NCBI GenBank assembly: GCA_963743875.1
Contig: CAVURM010000004.1
Span: 124,001-188,000, forward strand
Reading direction: 5' to 3'
DNA length: 64,000 nucleotides
Source: RHKX01 sp963743875
Lineage (GTDB): Bacteria; Actinomycetota; Thermoleophilia; Solirubrobacterales; 70-9
Notes under the pieces: generated by a model
Database searches by the model: none
What the model saw: only the letters and a program-made list of their open reading frames with translations
What the model was told of the DNA's origin: nothing
Part shown: in pieces, positions 35,471-43,805 of the stretch
How positions within the stretch are numbered: position 1 is the stretch's first letter
How the letters are laid out: each line of letters begins with the position of its first letter
Translations under genes and position numbers: made by a program

Positions 35471-38182
35471 TCAGGCTGCCTTGTTGCGCCGCTGGCCGGA
35501 GCGGGATCGCGATCGGCGTCTGCTCTTCGGCTTCGGCGGCTTGTCGTGATCGGACGCGGAGACCGGAGGCGACGACGCCTCGAACTCCTCGCCCTCTTCG
35601 TCCTCGAGGTCGAGCAGGTCGGGCTGTTCGTCCGCTCCGGGTGGGCCCTCCTCGGCGGTGCCGGGCATCTCGGCGTCGTCGGCCTCGGGTTCGAGGTTCA
35701 CGTCCTCTGCCGCGTCCTCTGCCGCATCGACATCGAGCTCGGCGTCCTGTGCCTTCGAATCCTGGGCCTCGCCGTCGCGCGAGCGCTTGTTGCGTCGGCG
35801 GCGCTTCTTGCCGCTGCCCTTGGGGAGGTTGCGCAGCAGCTCACGAGCCACCGCCGAGGGCTTCCGCGCCATCCGCATGCGGGCGCCGCGGAGCACTTCC
35901 TCGGCCTCCGGCGTGTGGGCGACGGCGGCGGCGAGCAGGGCGACCGCCAGGCGGCGGTCCTGACCGCGGGCCGCCTGGACCAGCCGGCGGGCGTTCTTGC
36001 CGTGGGCGCGGCCCGATGAGTTGACGAAGAGGCCGAGCAGCCGCTTTGTCTCGGGCCAGCGGGCGACGGCGTACTCCTCGTGGGAGTCGCGGGTGAACTC
36101 GGCGAGCCGCCAGACCCACGCCTGCGCCTGATCGCGGCGGCCGATCCGGTTCTCGGCCAGGGCCTGAAGGAGGATCCGGACTCCGGCCCGGCGTTGATCG
36201 CGCTGCCAGGTGCCGACCATGTCGATCGCCTCGTCGAAGGGCTCGGCCTCACGCGTCGCCGCGAGCTCGCCGAGGGCCTTCAGTTTCAGCTGCGTCGAGC
36301 GGTTGCGCTGGATGCAGGTGAGCAGGAATCGGCGGCGCAGCTCCTTGGCCTGGTCGTGCTGGAGCATCGCCTTCGCCTTGCGCCAGGAGTTCGGCTGCAC
36401 CCGGGCGCCGGCGAGGGCGGCCCAGACATGCTGCTCGGAGTAGTCGAGCCGCTCGACGGCGGTCCGCCACATCTCGCGCTCGAGCACCTGCAGGCGGCGT
36501 TCGGGGTCGGCGGAAACCGGCACGACGCGCTTTTCGACCCGCACCCGGCGGCCGCGCCCGCGGCGAACCGGACCGACGACGATCGCGCCGCCGCGGTAGA
36601 CGTCGCGGTCGAGCAGGCTGTGAAGGGTGACGATCGCCTCGTCGTGACGGGTTGCTGGATGGACCAGGTCGATCACGAGCCCGGCCTCCTTGCCGGGGTT
36701 GCGTCGGGTGACGCGCCCGACCCGCTGTTGGTAGATCCGCTTGGAGGCGGTCGGCGCGAGGTGCATGCAGATCGTCGCGCGGGGAGAGTTCCAGCCCTCG
36801 GCGAGCAACATCGCGTTGCAGAGGACGTCCACCTCGCCGCGCTCGAAGGCGGCGAGCGTCTCGGCCAGCTCGCGCTTCGGCGTCTCACCGGAGACGGCGC
36901 GGGCGTTGATCCCGAACTCGCGCATCGCCGCGGCGACGTTGTTGGCGTGTTTGACCCCGGCGGTGTAGACGACGCCGGGAACGCGCTTGAAGCGTGAGTT
37001 GTAGAGGTCGGCTATCGCGACGTTGAACGGCCCCTGATCGAGCAGCTTGGCCAGCTCCTCCTGGTCGAAGTCCTGGTCGACCTCCCCCTTTCGCAGCGGG
37101 ACGTTGGCCAGCGTCCGGACCCCGGGACCCGGGGGGATGCGGATGCAGCGCAGCGGTGAGATCACGCCGCGGCGCGCCGCCTGGGCGAGGTCGAAGCGGG
37201 AGGTCTGGGTCGGGAAGAGGTCGGCGACGTGGCGGGCGATCAGCGCGCCGGTGGCGGTCATGCCGATGAACACCGGCCCCTGCCACTTGCGGATGCAGGC
37301 GCTGGTCTTCTCGCCGAGCGCGGTGTGGGCCTCGTCGCAGATCACGATCGAGTAGGCGCTGGAGATCTTGCCCGCATTGCGAACGAACCACTGGTAGGTC
37401 TCGACGGTGACCGGACCGTAGGCGTTGTCGCTGCCCTTCAGCAGGGGCGGGGAGAGGCGGTCGGCGTAGCCGCGGTCGGAGATCTCGCCGATGAACTGAT
37501 CGACGAGGTTGCGGCGGTGGGTGAGGATCAGGATGCCGCCGGTCCGCGAGGACTCGACGAACCCGACGGCGGCGACGGTCTTGCCGGCGCCGGTCGCGTG
37601 CTCGAACCAGAAGCGACGGCTGGCGTAGGGATCGTCGGCGGCCTCGCCCACGACCTCGTCGTCGGCGGCGTCGATCGGCTCCTCGTCCCAGTCCTGCGGC
37701 TCCTCGTCCTCGGCGAGCGCGTCGTCCTCCTCGGCGACGGCATTCCCGTTGCCGGAGGCCGCGGCCTCGGATGCTCCATTGCCTCCGTTCGCGGCTCCGT
37801 TGGGCCCGTTGCCGGCCCGGTTGGAGCCCGGCTCCTCGATCTCGGAGATGATGGCCGCGAGGGTTCCCGAGAGCGCGTCGACCTGATGTTCGGAGAGCTC
37901 GGCGCCGTCGAGCAACAGCGGCCGGTCCTCGGCCAGGACCCGCTCGAGGCCGAGCAGCAGCGAGAAGTTCTGTCGCCAGCCCGGCGAGGGCTCCTCGAGG
38001 CCCTCGTCGAGTTCAGCCAGGGCAGCGTCGAGGGCGAGCCTGCGCGCGGTGCCCGGGAGCAGGTCCTCGAGCGTCTCGCCTTCGAGCAGGATCGGCTCAC
38101 GCGTGAATTTCTGAACGCGTTCGAGATCAGCGCCAGAAGGCGCGGTGGCCGCGGTTGCGGCGAGTGCGGTGGTTTCTGCCAT
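35471..38182 (-). CDS. Large DEAH-box superfamily 2 helicase with basic/acidic tail
   Basis: 903 residues. The N-terminal about 190 residues are a lineage-type region with a long acidic/Gly-Asn linker. The helicase core has motif I ATGAGKT, motif II CDEAHTA, motif III GMTATG, motif IV-V GINARAVSGETPKRELAETL and LAEGWNSPRA, and motif VI QQRVGRVTRR. After about 250 residues of helical repeats the C-terminus alternates KKRRRRNKRSR, a strongly acidic stretch and a final KPKSRRRSRSRSGQRRNKAA, suggesting nucleic-acid binding. No nuclease domain is evident. Whether it works on DNA or RNA is unknown. Confidence 0.85.
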   Translation of the reverse strand: MAETTALAATAATAPSGADLERVQKFTREPILLEGETLEDLLPGTARRLALDAALAELDEGLEEPSPGWRQNFSLLLGLERVLAEDRPLLLDGAELSEHQVDALSGTLAAIISEIEEPGSNRAGNGPNGAANGGNGASEAAASGNGNAVAEEDDALAEDEEPQDWDEEPIDAADDEVVGEAADDPYASRRFWFEHATGAGKTVAAVGFVESSRTGGILILTHRRNLVDQFIGEISDRGYADRLSPPLLKGSDNAYGPVTVETYQWFVRNAGKISSAYSIVICDEAHTALGEKTSACIRKWQGPVFIGMTATGALIARHVADLFPTQTSRFDLAQAARRGVISPLRCIRIPPGPGVRTLANVPLRKGEVDQDFDQEELAKLLDQGPFNVAIADLYNSRFKRVPGVVYTAGVKHANNVAAAMREFGINARAVSGETPKRELAETLAAFERGEVDVLCNAMLLAEGWNSPRATICMHLAPTASKRIYQQRVGRVTRRNPGKEAGLVIDLVHPATRHDEAIVTLHSLLDRDVYRGGAIVVGPVRRGRGRRVRVEKRVVPVSADPERRLQVLEREMWRTAVERLDYSEQHVWAALAGARVQPNSWRKAKAMLQHDQAKELRRRFLLTCIQRNRSTQLKLKALGELAATREAEPFDEAIDMVGTWQRDQRRAGVRILLQALAENRIGRRDQAQAWVWRLAEFTRDSHEEYAVARWPETKRLLGLFVNSSGRAHGKNARRLVQAARGQDRRLAVALLAAAVAHTPEAEEVLRGARMRMARKPSAVARELLRNLPKGSGKKRRRRNKRSRDGEAQDSKAQDAELDVDAAEDAAEDVNLEPEADDAEMPGTAEEGPPGADEQPDLLDLEDEEGEEFEASSPPVSASDHDKPPKPKSRRRSRSRSGQRRNKAA

Positions 38183-38338
38183 GAGAAGGCTCGGTAGCCG
38201 CGCCAGTCGATCCAGGACGGAGCGAGCGGCGCAGTAAGCTCGGTGAGGCGAGGCGGTCAGGCTTCAGTGCTGGCCGCGGCCCCGCGGTCCAACAATCCCC
38301 TCGGACCGCTTGACCATTAAAGCAGGGCAAACGGCCGG

Positions 38339-38947
38339 ATGAGCAGTCGAGAGCAAAGACAAGCACGAAACCTGGCATCGGCGCTGCCCCTGCTGCTCCT
38401 CGCGGTCGTCCTCGCGGCGTGCGGATCGGGCGGCTCGAGCGCCGACGATCCGAGTGGCGCCGAGGACCCTCCCGACTTCGCACCGGCGATCGCCGAGGCC
38501 CCACCGGCGTTGAGGGAGCTCTACGACCGGGGCGGCGTGATCGCTCCCGGGGAGCTCGACGGGTTCGAGCAGCAGCTGGCCGAGGTCGAGGGCTACCCTG
38601 CGGTCGTCAACAACTGGGCGTCGTGGTGCGGGCCTTGCCGGACCGAGTGGCCCTGGTTTCAGGCCGCCGCCGCCGAGCATCTCGACGAGGTCGCGTTCAT
38701 CGGCGTCAACACCGACGACACCGACGATGCCGCCACCACGTTCCTGTCGAACTATCCGGTGCCCTATCCGAGCTTCGCCGATCCCGGCAAGGAGCTGGCC
38801 AACACGGTCGGGACGACGTTCGTCGGCGGGCTTCCGAACACCCTCTTCTTCGATGCCGCCGGCGAACTCGTCTACGCCCACCAGGGCGTCTACGCCGATC
38901 AGGCTGCCCTCGACGCCGATATCGCCAAGTACGCGTTGAGCAGCTGA
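38339..38947 (+). CDS. TlpA-like thioredoxin-fold lipoprotein
   Basis: 202 residues. A lipoprotein signal peptide ends LLLAVVLAAC with Cys28 as lipid site, so it faces the outside of the membrane. The thioredoxin active site is WASWCGPCRTEWPW (Cys97, Cys100), followed by VAFIGVNTDDTDDAATTFL and the cis-Pro region FVGGLPNTLFFD. It probably reduces or oxidises disulfides outside the cell, possibly helping cytochrome c maturation. A small hairpin GCGGTCC/GGACCGC lies upstream at 38284-38309. Confidence 0.92.
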   Translation: MSSREQRQARNLASALPLLLLAVVLAACGSGGSSADDPSGAEDPPDFAPAIAEAPPALRELYDRGGVIAPGELDGFEQQLAEVEGYPAVVNNWASWCGPCRTEWPWFQAAAAEHLDEVAFIGVNTDDTDDAATTFLSNYPVPYPSFADPGKELANTVGTTFVGGLPNTLFFDAAGELVYAHQGVYADQAALDADIAKYALSS

Positions 38948-38956
38948 GCGCAGCCA

Positions 38957-40324
38957 ATGACCGTTCGCCGCGCAGCCCTCGCCGTAGTTGCAGCCCTCGC
39001 CCTCATCGGTGGGGGCGCAACCCAGGCCTCCGGCCAGGACGCGGCATCCACCACGGTCCCCTCGATCGAACTCAGCGGCGAGATCTCCCCGGCCACCGAG
39101 GCCTGGGTGGCCAGCGCCTTGAGCGATGCGGCTGAGGAGGACGCGAGCCTCGCGATCATCCGTCTCGATACCCCCGGCGGGCTGGATTCCTCGATGCGGG
39201 CGATCGTCAAGGACATCATCGCCGCGCCGATGCCGGTCGTCGTCTACGTCTCGCCCCCCGGTGCTCGCGCTGCCTCCGCCGGCGTGTTCATCACCGAGGC
39301 AGCGGATGTGGCCGCGATGGCCCCCGAGACGAACATCGGCTCCGCGTCCCCGATCTCGAGCAGCGGGGAGGATCTCGGCGACACCCTGGGGCGCAAGATC
39401 ACCAACGATGCCGCCGCTTTCGTGCGGGCGCTGGCGACCAGCCACGGCCGCAACCCCGAGCTGGCTGAGGAGATGGTCCGCGAGGCCACCAACGTGACCT
39501 CGGCCGAGGCGCTCGACGCGGGCCTGATCGACATCGTCGCGGCCGACCAGGAGGACCTGCTCGCCCAGCTCGACGGCTTCGAGGTGCAGGGCCCGAAGGC
39601 GGCGACCCTGCAGACCGAGGGGCTGAGCATCTCCGATCGCGACATGCCCATCCAGTACGAGCTGCTGCAGGTGTTGGTCAACCCCAACGTCGCCTTCCTC
39701 CTGCTGCTGATCGGGTTGATCGGGATCACGCTCGAGTTCTTCGCGCCCGGCACGATCCTGCCCGGGGCGATCGGTGTGATCTCGCTGCTGCTCGGCATCT
39801 TCGGCACCGTTCAGCTACCGGTCGAAGCGATCGGGGTCGTCCTGCTGGTGCTCGGGATCGGGCTGATCATCGCCGAGGCAAACCTGCCGACGGGCGGGTT
39901 GCTGGGGGTCGTCGGGGTGGGGGCGCTGATCGCCGGCGGGCTGCTCCTGTTCGACACCGGCAGCGAGGAGTTCGCGGTCAGCCCGCCGCTGGTGGTGGGC
40001 GTGGCCGGCGCTCTCGGCATCGGGCTCGTCTTCGTCGGTCACAAGGCCATGCAGGCCCGTCGCAGACCGGTGACCACCGGCCAGGAGGAGTTGCTCGACT
40101 CGGTCGCACGCGTCAGGACGCCGCTCGATCCGGTCGGGCAGGTGTTCGTCGAGGGTGCGCTCTGGAGGGCGCGGGTCGACGGGTCGATCGGCCCGATCGA
40201 GGCCGGGTGTAGAGTCAGGATCGATGAGATCGACGGGTTGACGCTCGTCGTCACACCCCTCCAGGACGGCTCGGCCACAGCGGCTGACCGGACCGTCGAG
40301 GGCGAATCTGAAGGAGCGAGTTGA
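38957..40324 (+). CDS. NfeD-type (NfeD1b) membrane serine protease
   Basis: 455 residues. A signal peptide is followed by a ClpP-like protease domain: IIRLDTPGGLDSSMRAIVKD, then PPGARAASAGVFI with nucleophile Ser107 and GRKITNDAAAF with candidate general base Lys147. Four or five membrane helices follow (FLLLLIGLIGITLEFFAPGT, GVISLLLGIFGTVQL, AIGVVLLVLGIGLIIAEANL), then a C-terminal OB-fold NfeD domain (SVARVRTPLDPVGQVFVEGA). It overlaps the slipin gene, its usual functional partner. Confidence 0.93.
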   Translation: MTVRRAALAVVAALALIGGGATQASGQDAASTTVPSIELSGEISPATEAWVASALSDAAEEDASLAIIRLDTPGGLDSSMRAIVKDIIAAPMPVVVYVSPPGARAASAGVFITEAADVAAMAPETNIGSASPISSSGEDLGDTLGRKITNDAAAFVRALATSHGRNPELAEEMVREATNVTSAEALDAGLIDIVAADQEDLLAQLDGFEVQGPKAATLQTEGLSISDRDMPIQYELLQVLVNPNVAFLLLLIGLIGITLEFFAPGTILPGAIGVISLLLGIFGTVQLPVEAIGVVLLVLGIGLIIAEANLPTGGLLGVVGVGALIAGGLLLFDTGSEEFAVSPPLVVGVAGALGIGLVFVGHKAMQARRRPVTTGQEELLDSVARVRTPLDPVGQVFVEGALWRARVDGSIGPIEAGCRVRIDEIDGLTLVVTPLQDGSATAADRTVEGESEGAS

Positions 40325-41157
40325 TGGTGGCATTGGTAGTCGTTGCGGCGCTGGTGGTCATCGCGTTGCTGATCGCCGCGACGGCGGTCCGGATCCTGCG
40401 CGAGTACGAGCGCGGGGTCGTCTTCCGCCTCGGGCGGCTGATCGCCCTCAAGGGCCCGGGCCTGCGCTTCCTGATCCCGTTGGTCGATCAGATGGTTCGC
40501 GTCGATCTGCGAACCGTGACCCTGAACGTCCCGCCGCAGGAGGTGATCACCCGCGACAACGTGACCGTCCGCGTGAACGCCGTCGCCTACTTCCGCGTGA
40601 TGGATCCCGACAAGGCGATCACCGAGATCGAGAACTACCTGGTCGCCACCTCCCAGATCGCCCAGACGACCCTTCGCTCCGTCCTCGGCAAGGCGGAGCT
40701 CGATGCGCTGCTCGCCGAGCGCGAGACCCTCAACAAGGAGCTGCAATCGATCATCGACGAGCAGACCGAGCCGTGGGGGATCAAGGTCTCGACGGTCGAG
40801 GTCAAGGACGTCGAGCTGCCCCAGGACATGCAGCGGGCGATCGCCCTGCAGGCGCAGGCCGAGCGCGAGCGGCGAGCGAAGATCATCGGCGCCGAGGGTG
40901 AGTACCAGGCAGCCCAGAAGCTCTCCGACGCCGCCGACATCATGAGCCGGAACCCGGCCACGATGCAGCTCCGGTATCTGCAGACGCTGCTGCAGATCGG
41001 CGTCAACAACACGACGATCGTCTTCCCGCTGCCGATCGAGCTGATGGAGACCTTCAAGACGATCACCGGCGGAGCGGACAAGGTCATCGTTCCGCCGCCG
41101 ATGCCGGAACCGCCTCAGCCTCCGCCCCCGGAGCCTGAGTCCGACCCGTCCGTTTAG
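40324..41157 (+). CDS. Slipin (prokaryotic stomatin/SPFH protein)
   Basis: About 277 residues from ATG 40324, which overlaps the nfeD stop. One N-terminal membrane helix (LVVVAALVVIALLIAATAV), then the SPFH domain: REYERGVVFRLGRLIALKGP, PPQEVITRDNVTVRVNAVAY, IAQTTLRSVLGKAELDALLA and KVSTVEVKDVELPQDMQRAI. The coiled-coil AQAERERRAKIIGAEGEYQA follows, and the tail is Pro-rich. Slipin-NfeD pairs are thought to organise membrane microdomains and quality control. Confidence 0.93.
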   Translation: MVALVVVAALVVIALLIAATAVRILREYERGVVFRLGRLIALKGPGLRFLIPLVDQMVRVDLRTVTLNVPPQEVITRDNVTVRVNAVAYFRVMDPDKAITEIENYLVATSQIAQTTLRSVLGKAELDALLAERETLNKELQSIIDEQTEPWGIKVSTVEVKDVELPQDMQRAIALQAQAERERRAKIIGAEGEYQAAQKLSDAADIMSRNPATMQLRYLQTLLQIGVNNTTIVFPLPIELMETFKTITGGADKVIVPPPMPEPPQPPPPEPESDPSV

Positions 41158-41183
41158 CGCCCTGACCTCCGGTCCCTCGACAT

Positions 41184-42251
41184 CTGGGGAGGGGCCGGCT
41201 CCTCCCCGAGGTCCGGATCGACCAGCTCACCGGCCTGCGCTCGCTGCTCGCGCCCGGTCGCGGCGAGCGCCCCGGTGCATACGCATCACCCGCGCCCCGG
41301 CCGGAGGCCGACGCCGCCGAGACGTGCCCCTTCTGCGAGGGCCGCGAGGACCGCACGCCGCCCGAGGTCTGGGCCAACCGGCCGGGCGGCGGCGAGGCGA
41401 ACACCCCGGGTTGGCGCCAGCGCTCGGTGCCCAATCTCTACCCGGTGCTGACCGGCCCCGACGAGATCGGCCCGAGCCCGATCCACGAATCCGGGCTGAC
41501 CAGCTCCTCCGATCCCCTGCGCAGCTCCGCCCGGGCGAGCGAGCCGGAGCTGTTCAAGACCGCCTCCGCCCACGGCGGCCACGAGGTGATCATCAACGCG
41601 CCTCGGCACGTCAGCTCGCTCGCCGATCTCGATGCCGGCGAGCTCGAGGGCGCGGTCGCCGCCTGGCGAGCCCGCGTCGCGGCGCACGCCGACGAGGCGT
41701 CGTTCGTCCACCTCTGCGTCAACGAGGGTCCCGATGCCGGCTCGACGCTTCCCCACGCCCACGCACAGCTCTTCGCATTGCCGTTCGTGCCGACCGAGGT
41801 CGCCCGCGAGCGCGAGCGGTTCACCGCCTACCACGAGCGGACGATGGGCGGTCACCTGCTCGAGGACGTGATGGTCGAGGAGGTTCGCCGCCGCGACCGC
41901 TTGGTCGCGATCGACGGCGAGGCGGCGCTGTTCTGTCCCTGGGCCTCCCGCTCCCCCTTCGAGCTGCGGCTGGTCCCGCGCACGGTTCAGCCTCGCTTCG
42001 ACCGCGACGATCGCGGCGCCGCCATGCTCGGCCGTGCGCTCGCCGCCCTCCGGGCGGTCTTCGGCGAGACCCTGCAGCTCAACCTCTGGGTCCGGTCGGC
42101 GCCGCGCGGATCCGAGGAATTCCACTGGCACATCGACATCGCGCCGCGCCTTTCGATCAAGGCCGGCTTCGAGTTCGGCACCGGCATCGACATCAACTCC
42201 TACGCGCCGGAGCGTGCGGCGGCGGACCTACGCGAGGCGCTGCCGAGCTGA
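41184..42251 (+). CDS. Galactose-1-phosphate uridylyltransferase-like protein (HIT superfamily)
   Basis: The protein text runs in frame from about 41199: LLPEVRIDQLTGLRSLLAPG, then CPFCEGREDRTPPEVWA (metal/Cys pair), VPNLYPVL, GGHEVIINAPRHVSS and the active-site HIT motif GSTLPHAHAQLFALPF. No ATG, GTG or TTG exists in frame between the upstream stop (41163) and GTG 41427, yet conserved sequence begins far before 41427; CTG 41184 or an upstream indel must be invoked, so the stated start is tentative. GalT-type nucleotidyl transfer is inferred from the motif. Confidence 0.8.
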   Translation: MGRGRLLPEVRIDQLTGLRSLLAPGRGERPGAYASPAPRPEADAAETCPFCEGREDRTPPEVWANRPGGGEANTPGWRQRSVPNLYPVLTGPDEIGPSPIHESGLTSSSDPLRSSARASEPELFKTASAHGGHEVIINAPRHVSSLADLDAGELEGAVAAWRARVAAHADEASFVHLCVNEGPDAGSTLPHAHAQLFALPFVPTEVARERERFTAYHERTMGGHLLEDVMVEEVRRRDRLVAIDGEAALFCPWASRSPFELRLVPRTVQPRFDRDDRGAAMLGRALAALRAVFGETLQLNLWVRSAPRGSEEFHWHIDIAPRLSIKAGFEFGTGIDINSYAPERAAADLREALPS

Positions 42252-42344
42252 GAGGCGATTGGCCCCTTGCGACCCTCTCGGGGCCGTTAGCTGCCAGTCG
42301 CTCGGCCCTCGCGGTTACAGCCAGCCAGATAGCCTGCCGTCCCT

Positions 42345-43010
42345 ATGAGCCCTCCCCTCGCACGTCCCTTTCCCCGATTCATCTCCGACAGCGCCCAGGA
42401 GGCCCGGCCCTACGGCCGCTGGGAGGAGCGCCTCGGCGAGGCCTTCGCCGCCGCCTGCGCCGAACTGACCGAGGAGGCCGGCACCGCCCTCGACCTCGAG
42501 GGCACCCGCTACTTCCCCGAGCGGACCTGGGGAGGCCGCACCTACGTGCCGGTGGTGGGTCCCGGCGCCGAGCCGGTCGACGCCTCGACCCCCGAGTTCT
42601 TCGGGCACGTCTCGTTCCTGCGCAGCGTGGCCGACGACGCCGAGGGGCCGACCGACATGCTCGCGACCGCCGATTTCACCGATGTCACGGCGGCCGATAA
42701 TCCCGACTGGGAGGTCGACCTCAACGACGACGTGATCGGCGAGTGGCGCGCCGACGGTGGCCGTGGGGGGGACGTGACGCTGATCTGGGGCACGCCGCTG
42801 ATCCGTGGGGCGCTGGCCGTGACGGCGGAGCTCGACGGCGAGGTGCTCGATCAGGCGGCGGTCAACGAGGGCCGCTTCACGCTGATGGCCGTCGACGCCG
42901 TCCACGGCTTCGGCGACGACATGTTCCTGGAGATCAAGCTCTGGAACAAGCGCCTGCAGGAGGTCGCCTCCGAGAGCCTCTACCTCGAAGAGGGCGACCC
43001 GGCGGAGTAA
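42345..43010 (+). CDS. Conserved-looking soluble protein, unknown
   Basis: 221 residues from ATG 42345. No signal peptide or membrane segment. Balanced composition with features such as GTRYFPERTWGGRTYVPVVG, GHVSFLRSVADDAEGPTDML and MFLEIKLWNKRLQEVASESL. I cannot assign a family. Its stop is two bases from the stop of the convergent MBL-fold gene. Confidence 0.75.
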   Translation: MSPPLARPFPRFISDSAQEARPYGRWEERLGEAFAAACAELTEEAGTALDLEGTRYFPERTWGGRTYVPVVGPGAEPVDASTPEFFGHVSFLRSVADDAEGPTDMLATADFTDVTAADNPDWEVDLNDDVIGEWRADGGRGGDVTLIWGTPLIRGALAVTAELDGEVLDQAAVNEGRFTLMAVDAVHGFGDDMFLEIKLWNKRLQEVASESLYLEEGDPAE

Positions 43011-43011
43011 G

Positions 43012-43695
43012 TCAAACGGGGCGGTGGTACCAGGGTCGCGCGTCGATCGCCGCCCGGAGCCCGGCCTTACCGCCCTTCATCAGCGACGGCCCGTGGGTGA
43101 GGAGGAGTCGATCGAAATCGAGCTCGAGCAGCGGCGCGAGCGACGGCCCGAAACGCTCCCTGTTGAACCGCAGGACCCTCTCGTCCAGGGGCTCCTGGGC
43201 CCAGATCCGGGGCCCCGCGTCGGTCCCGACGACCGCGTCGCCGAAGACGAGCGCCCGGTGGGACGGAAGCAGGAGCGGCGTCTCGAAGCGACGTGGCTTG
43301 CCGATCGCGTGGGCGCTGACTCCGGCGGGGAGGGGGTCGCCGGCGACGAAGGGCTCGAACCCCTCGGTGGAGCCGAGGCGCTTGGCGATCGCCGGGTGGC
43401 CCCGGATCGTCACCGGCCTGACGCCCGCGAAGCGGTCGCGAACGGCCTCGGCGCTGCGCACGTGGTAGGTGATCGTGATCAGCACCCGGATGCGCTCGCC
43501 GGCGACGGACTCGATCAGCTCCCAGGCCGGGTCCCCGTCCCCGTCGAGCAGTGGATCGATCAGCAGCGTCTCCTCGCCGGCGTTCCCGGCCCGGGCGAGA
43601 AAGCTGACGACCTCGGCACCGAAGTCGCCCGGGTGCCATTCGGGGTGGCGCCGGGACCAGCTCCAGAGCCCCGGGGCGAGGCTCTCGGGTTCCAT
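43012..43695 (-). CDS. Metallo-beta-lactamase-fold protein with altered metal site
   Basis: 227 residues. The order of elements follows the MBL fold (TLLIDPLLDGDG, VLITITYHVRSAEAVRDRFA, LLLPSHRALVFGDAVVGTDA, DRLLLTHGPSLMKGGKAGLR). The usual HxHxDH metal motif is reduced to TYHVRSA, while later ligand positions (GDAVVG, LTHG) remain. It may be a degenerate or non-hydrolytic member. Convergent with the preceding gene. Confidence 0.75.
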   Translation of the reverse strand: MEPESLAPGLWSWSRRHPEWHPGDFGAEVVSFLARAGNAGEETLLIDPLLDGDGDPAWELIESVAGERIRVLITITYHVRSAEAVRDRFAGVRPVTIRGHPAIAKRLGSTEGFEPFVAGDPLPAGVSAHAIGKPRRFETPLLLPSHRALVFGDAVVGTDAGPRIWAQEPLDERVLRFNRERFGPSLAPLLELDFDRLLLTHGPSLMKGGKAGLRAAIDARPWYHRPV

Positions 43696-43805
43696 CTCTT
43701 CCCTCCTTCGCCGAAACGGTGAGTCCCCTGGAACCTACCTACGTTCCCGCTGAAATCCCGGAACCGTGCCTAAAGTTTCCCCCATCGAAGCCGACTATTG
43801 GCAGT

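Noticed and set aside
38284..38309. Terminator for the helicase gene at GCGGTCC/GGACCGC
   Set aside because: The hairpin lies upstream of both divergent genes, so it cannot terminate either; at most it is a regulatory hairpin before the TlpA-like gene.
43012..43695. Calling the MBL-fold gene a beta-lactamase
   Set aside because: The HxHxDH metal motif is missing and there is no signal peptide, so no hydrolase activity is claimed.
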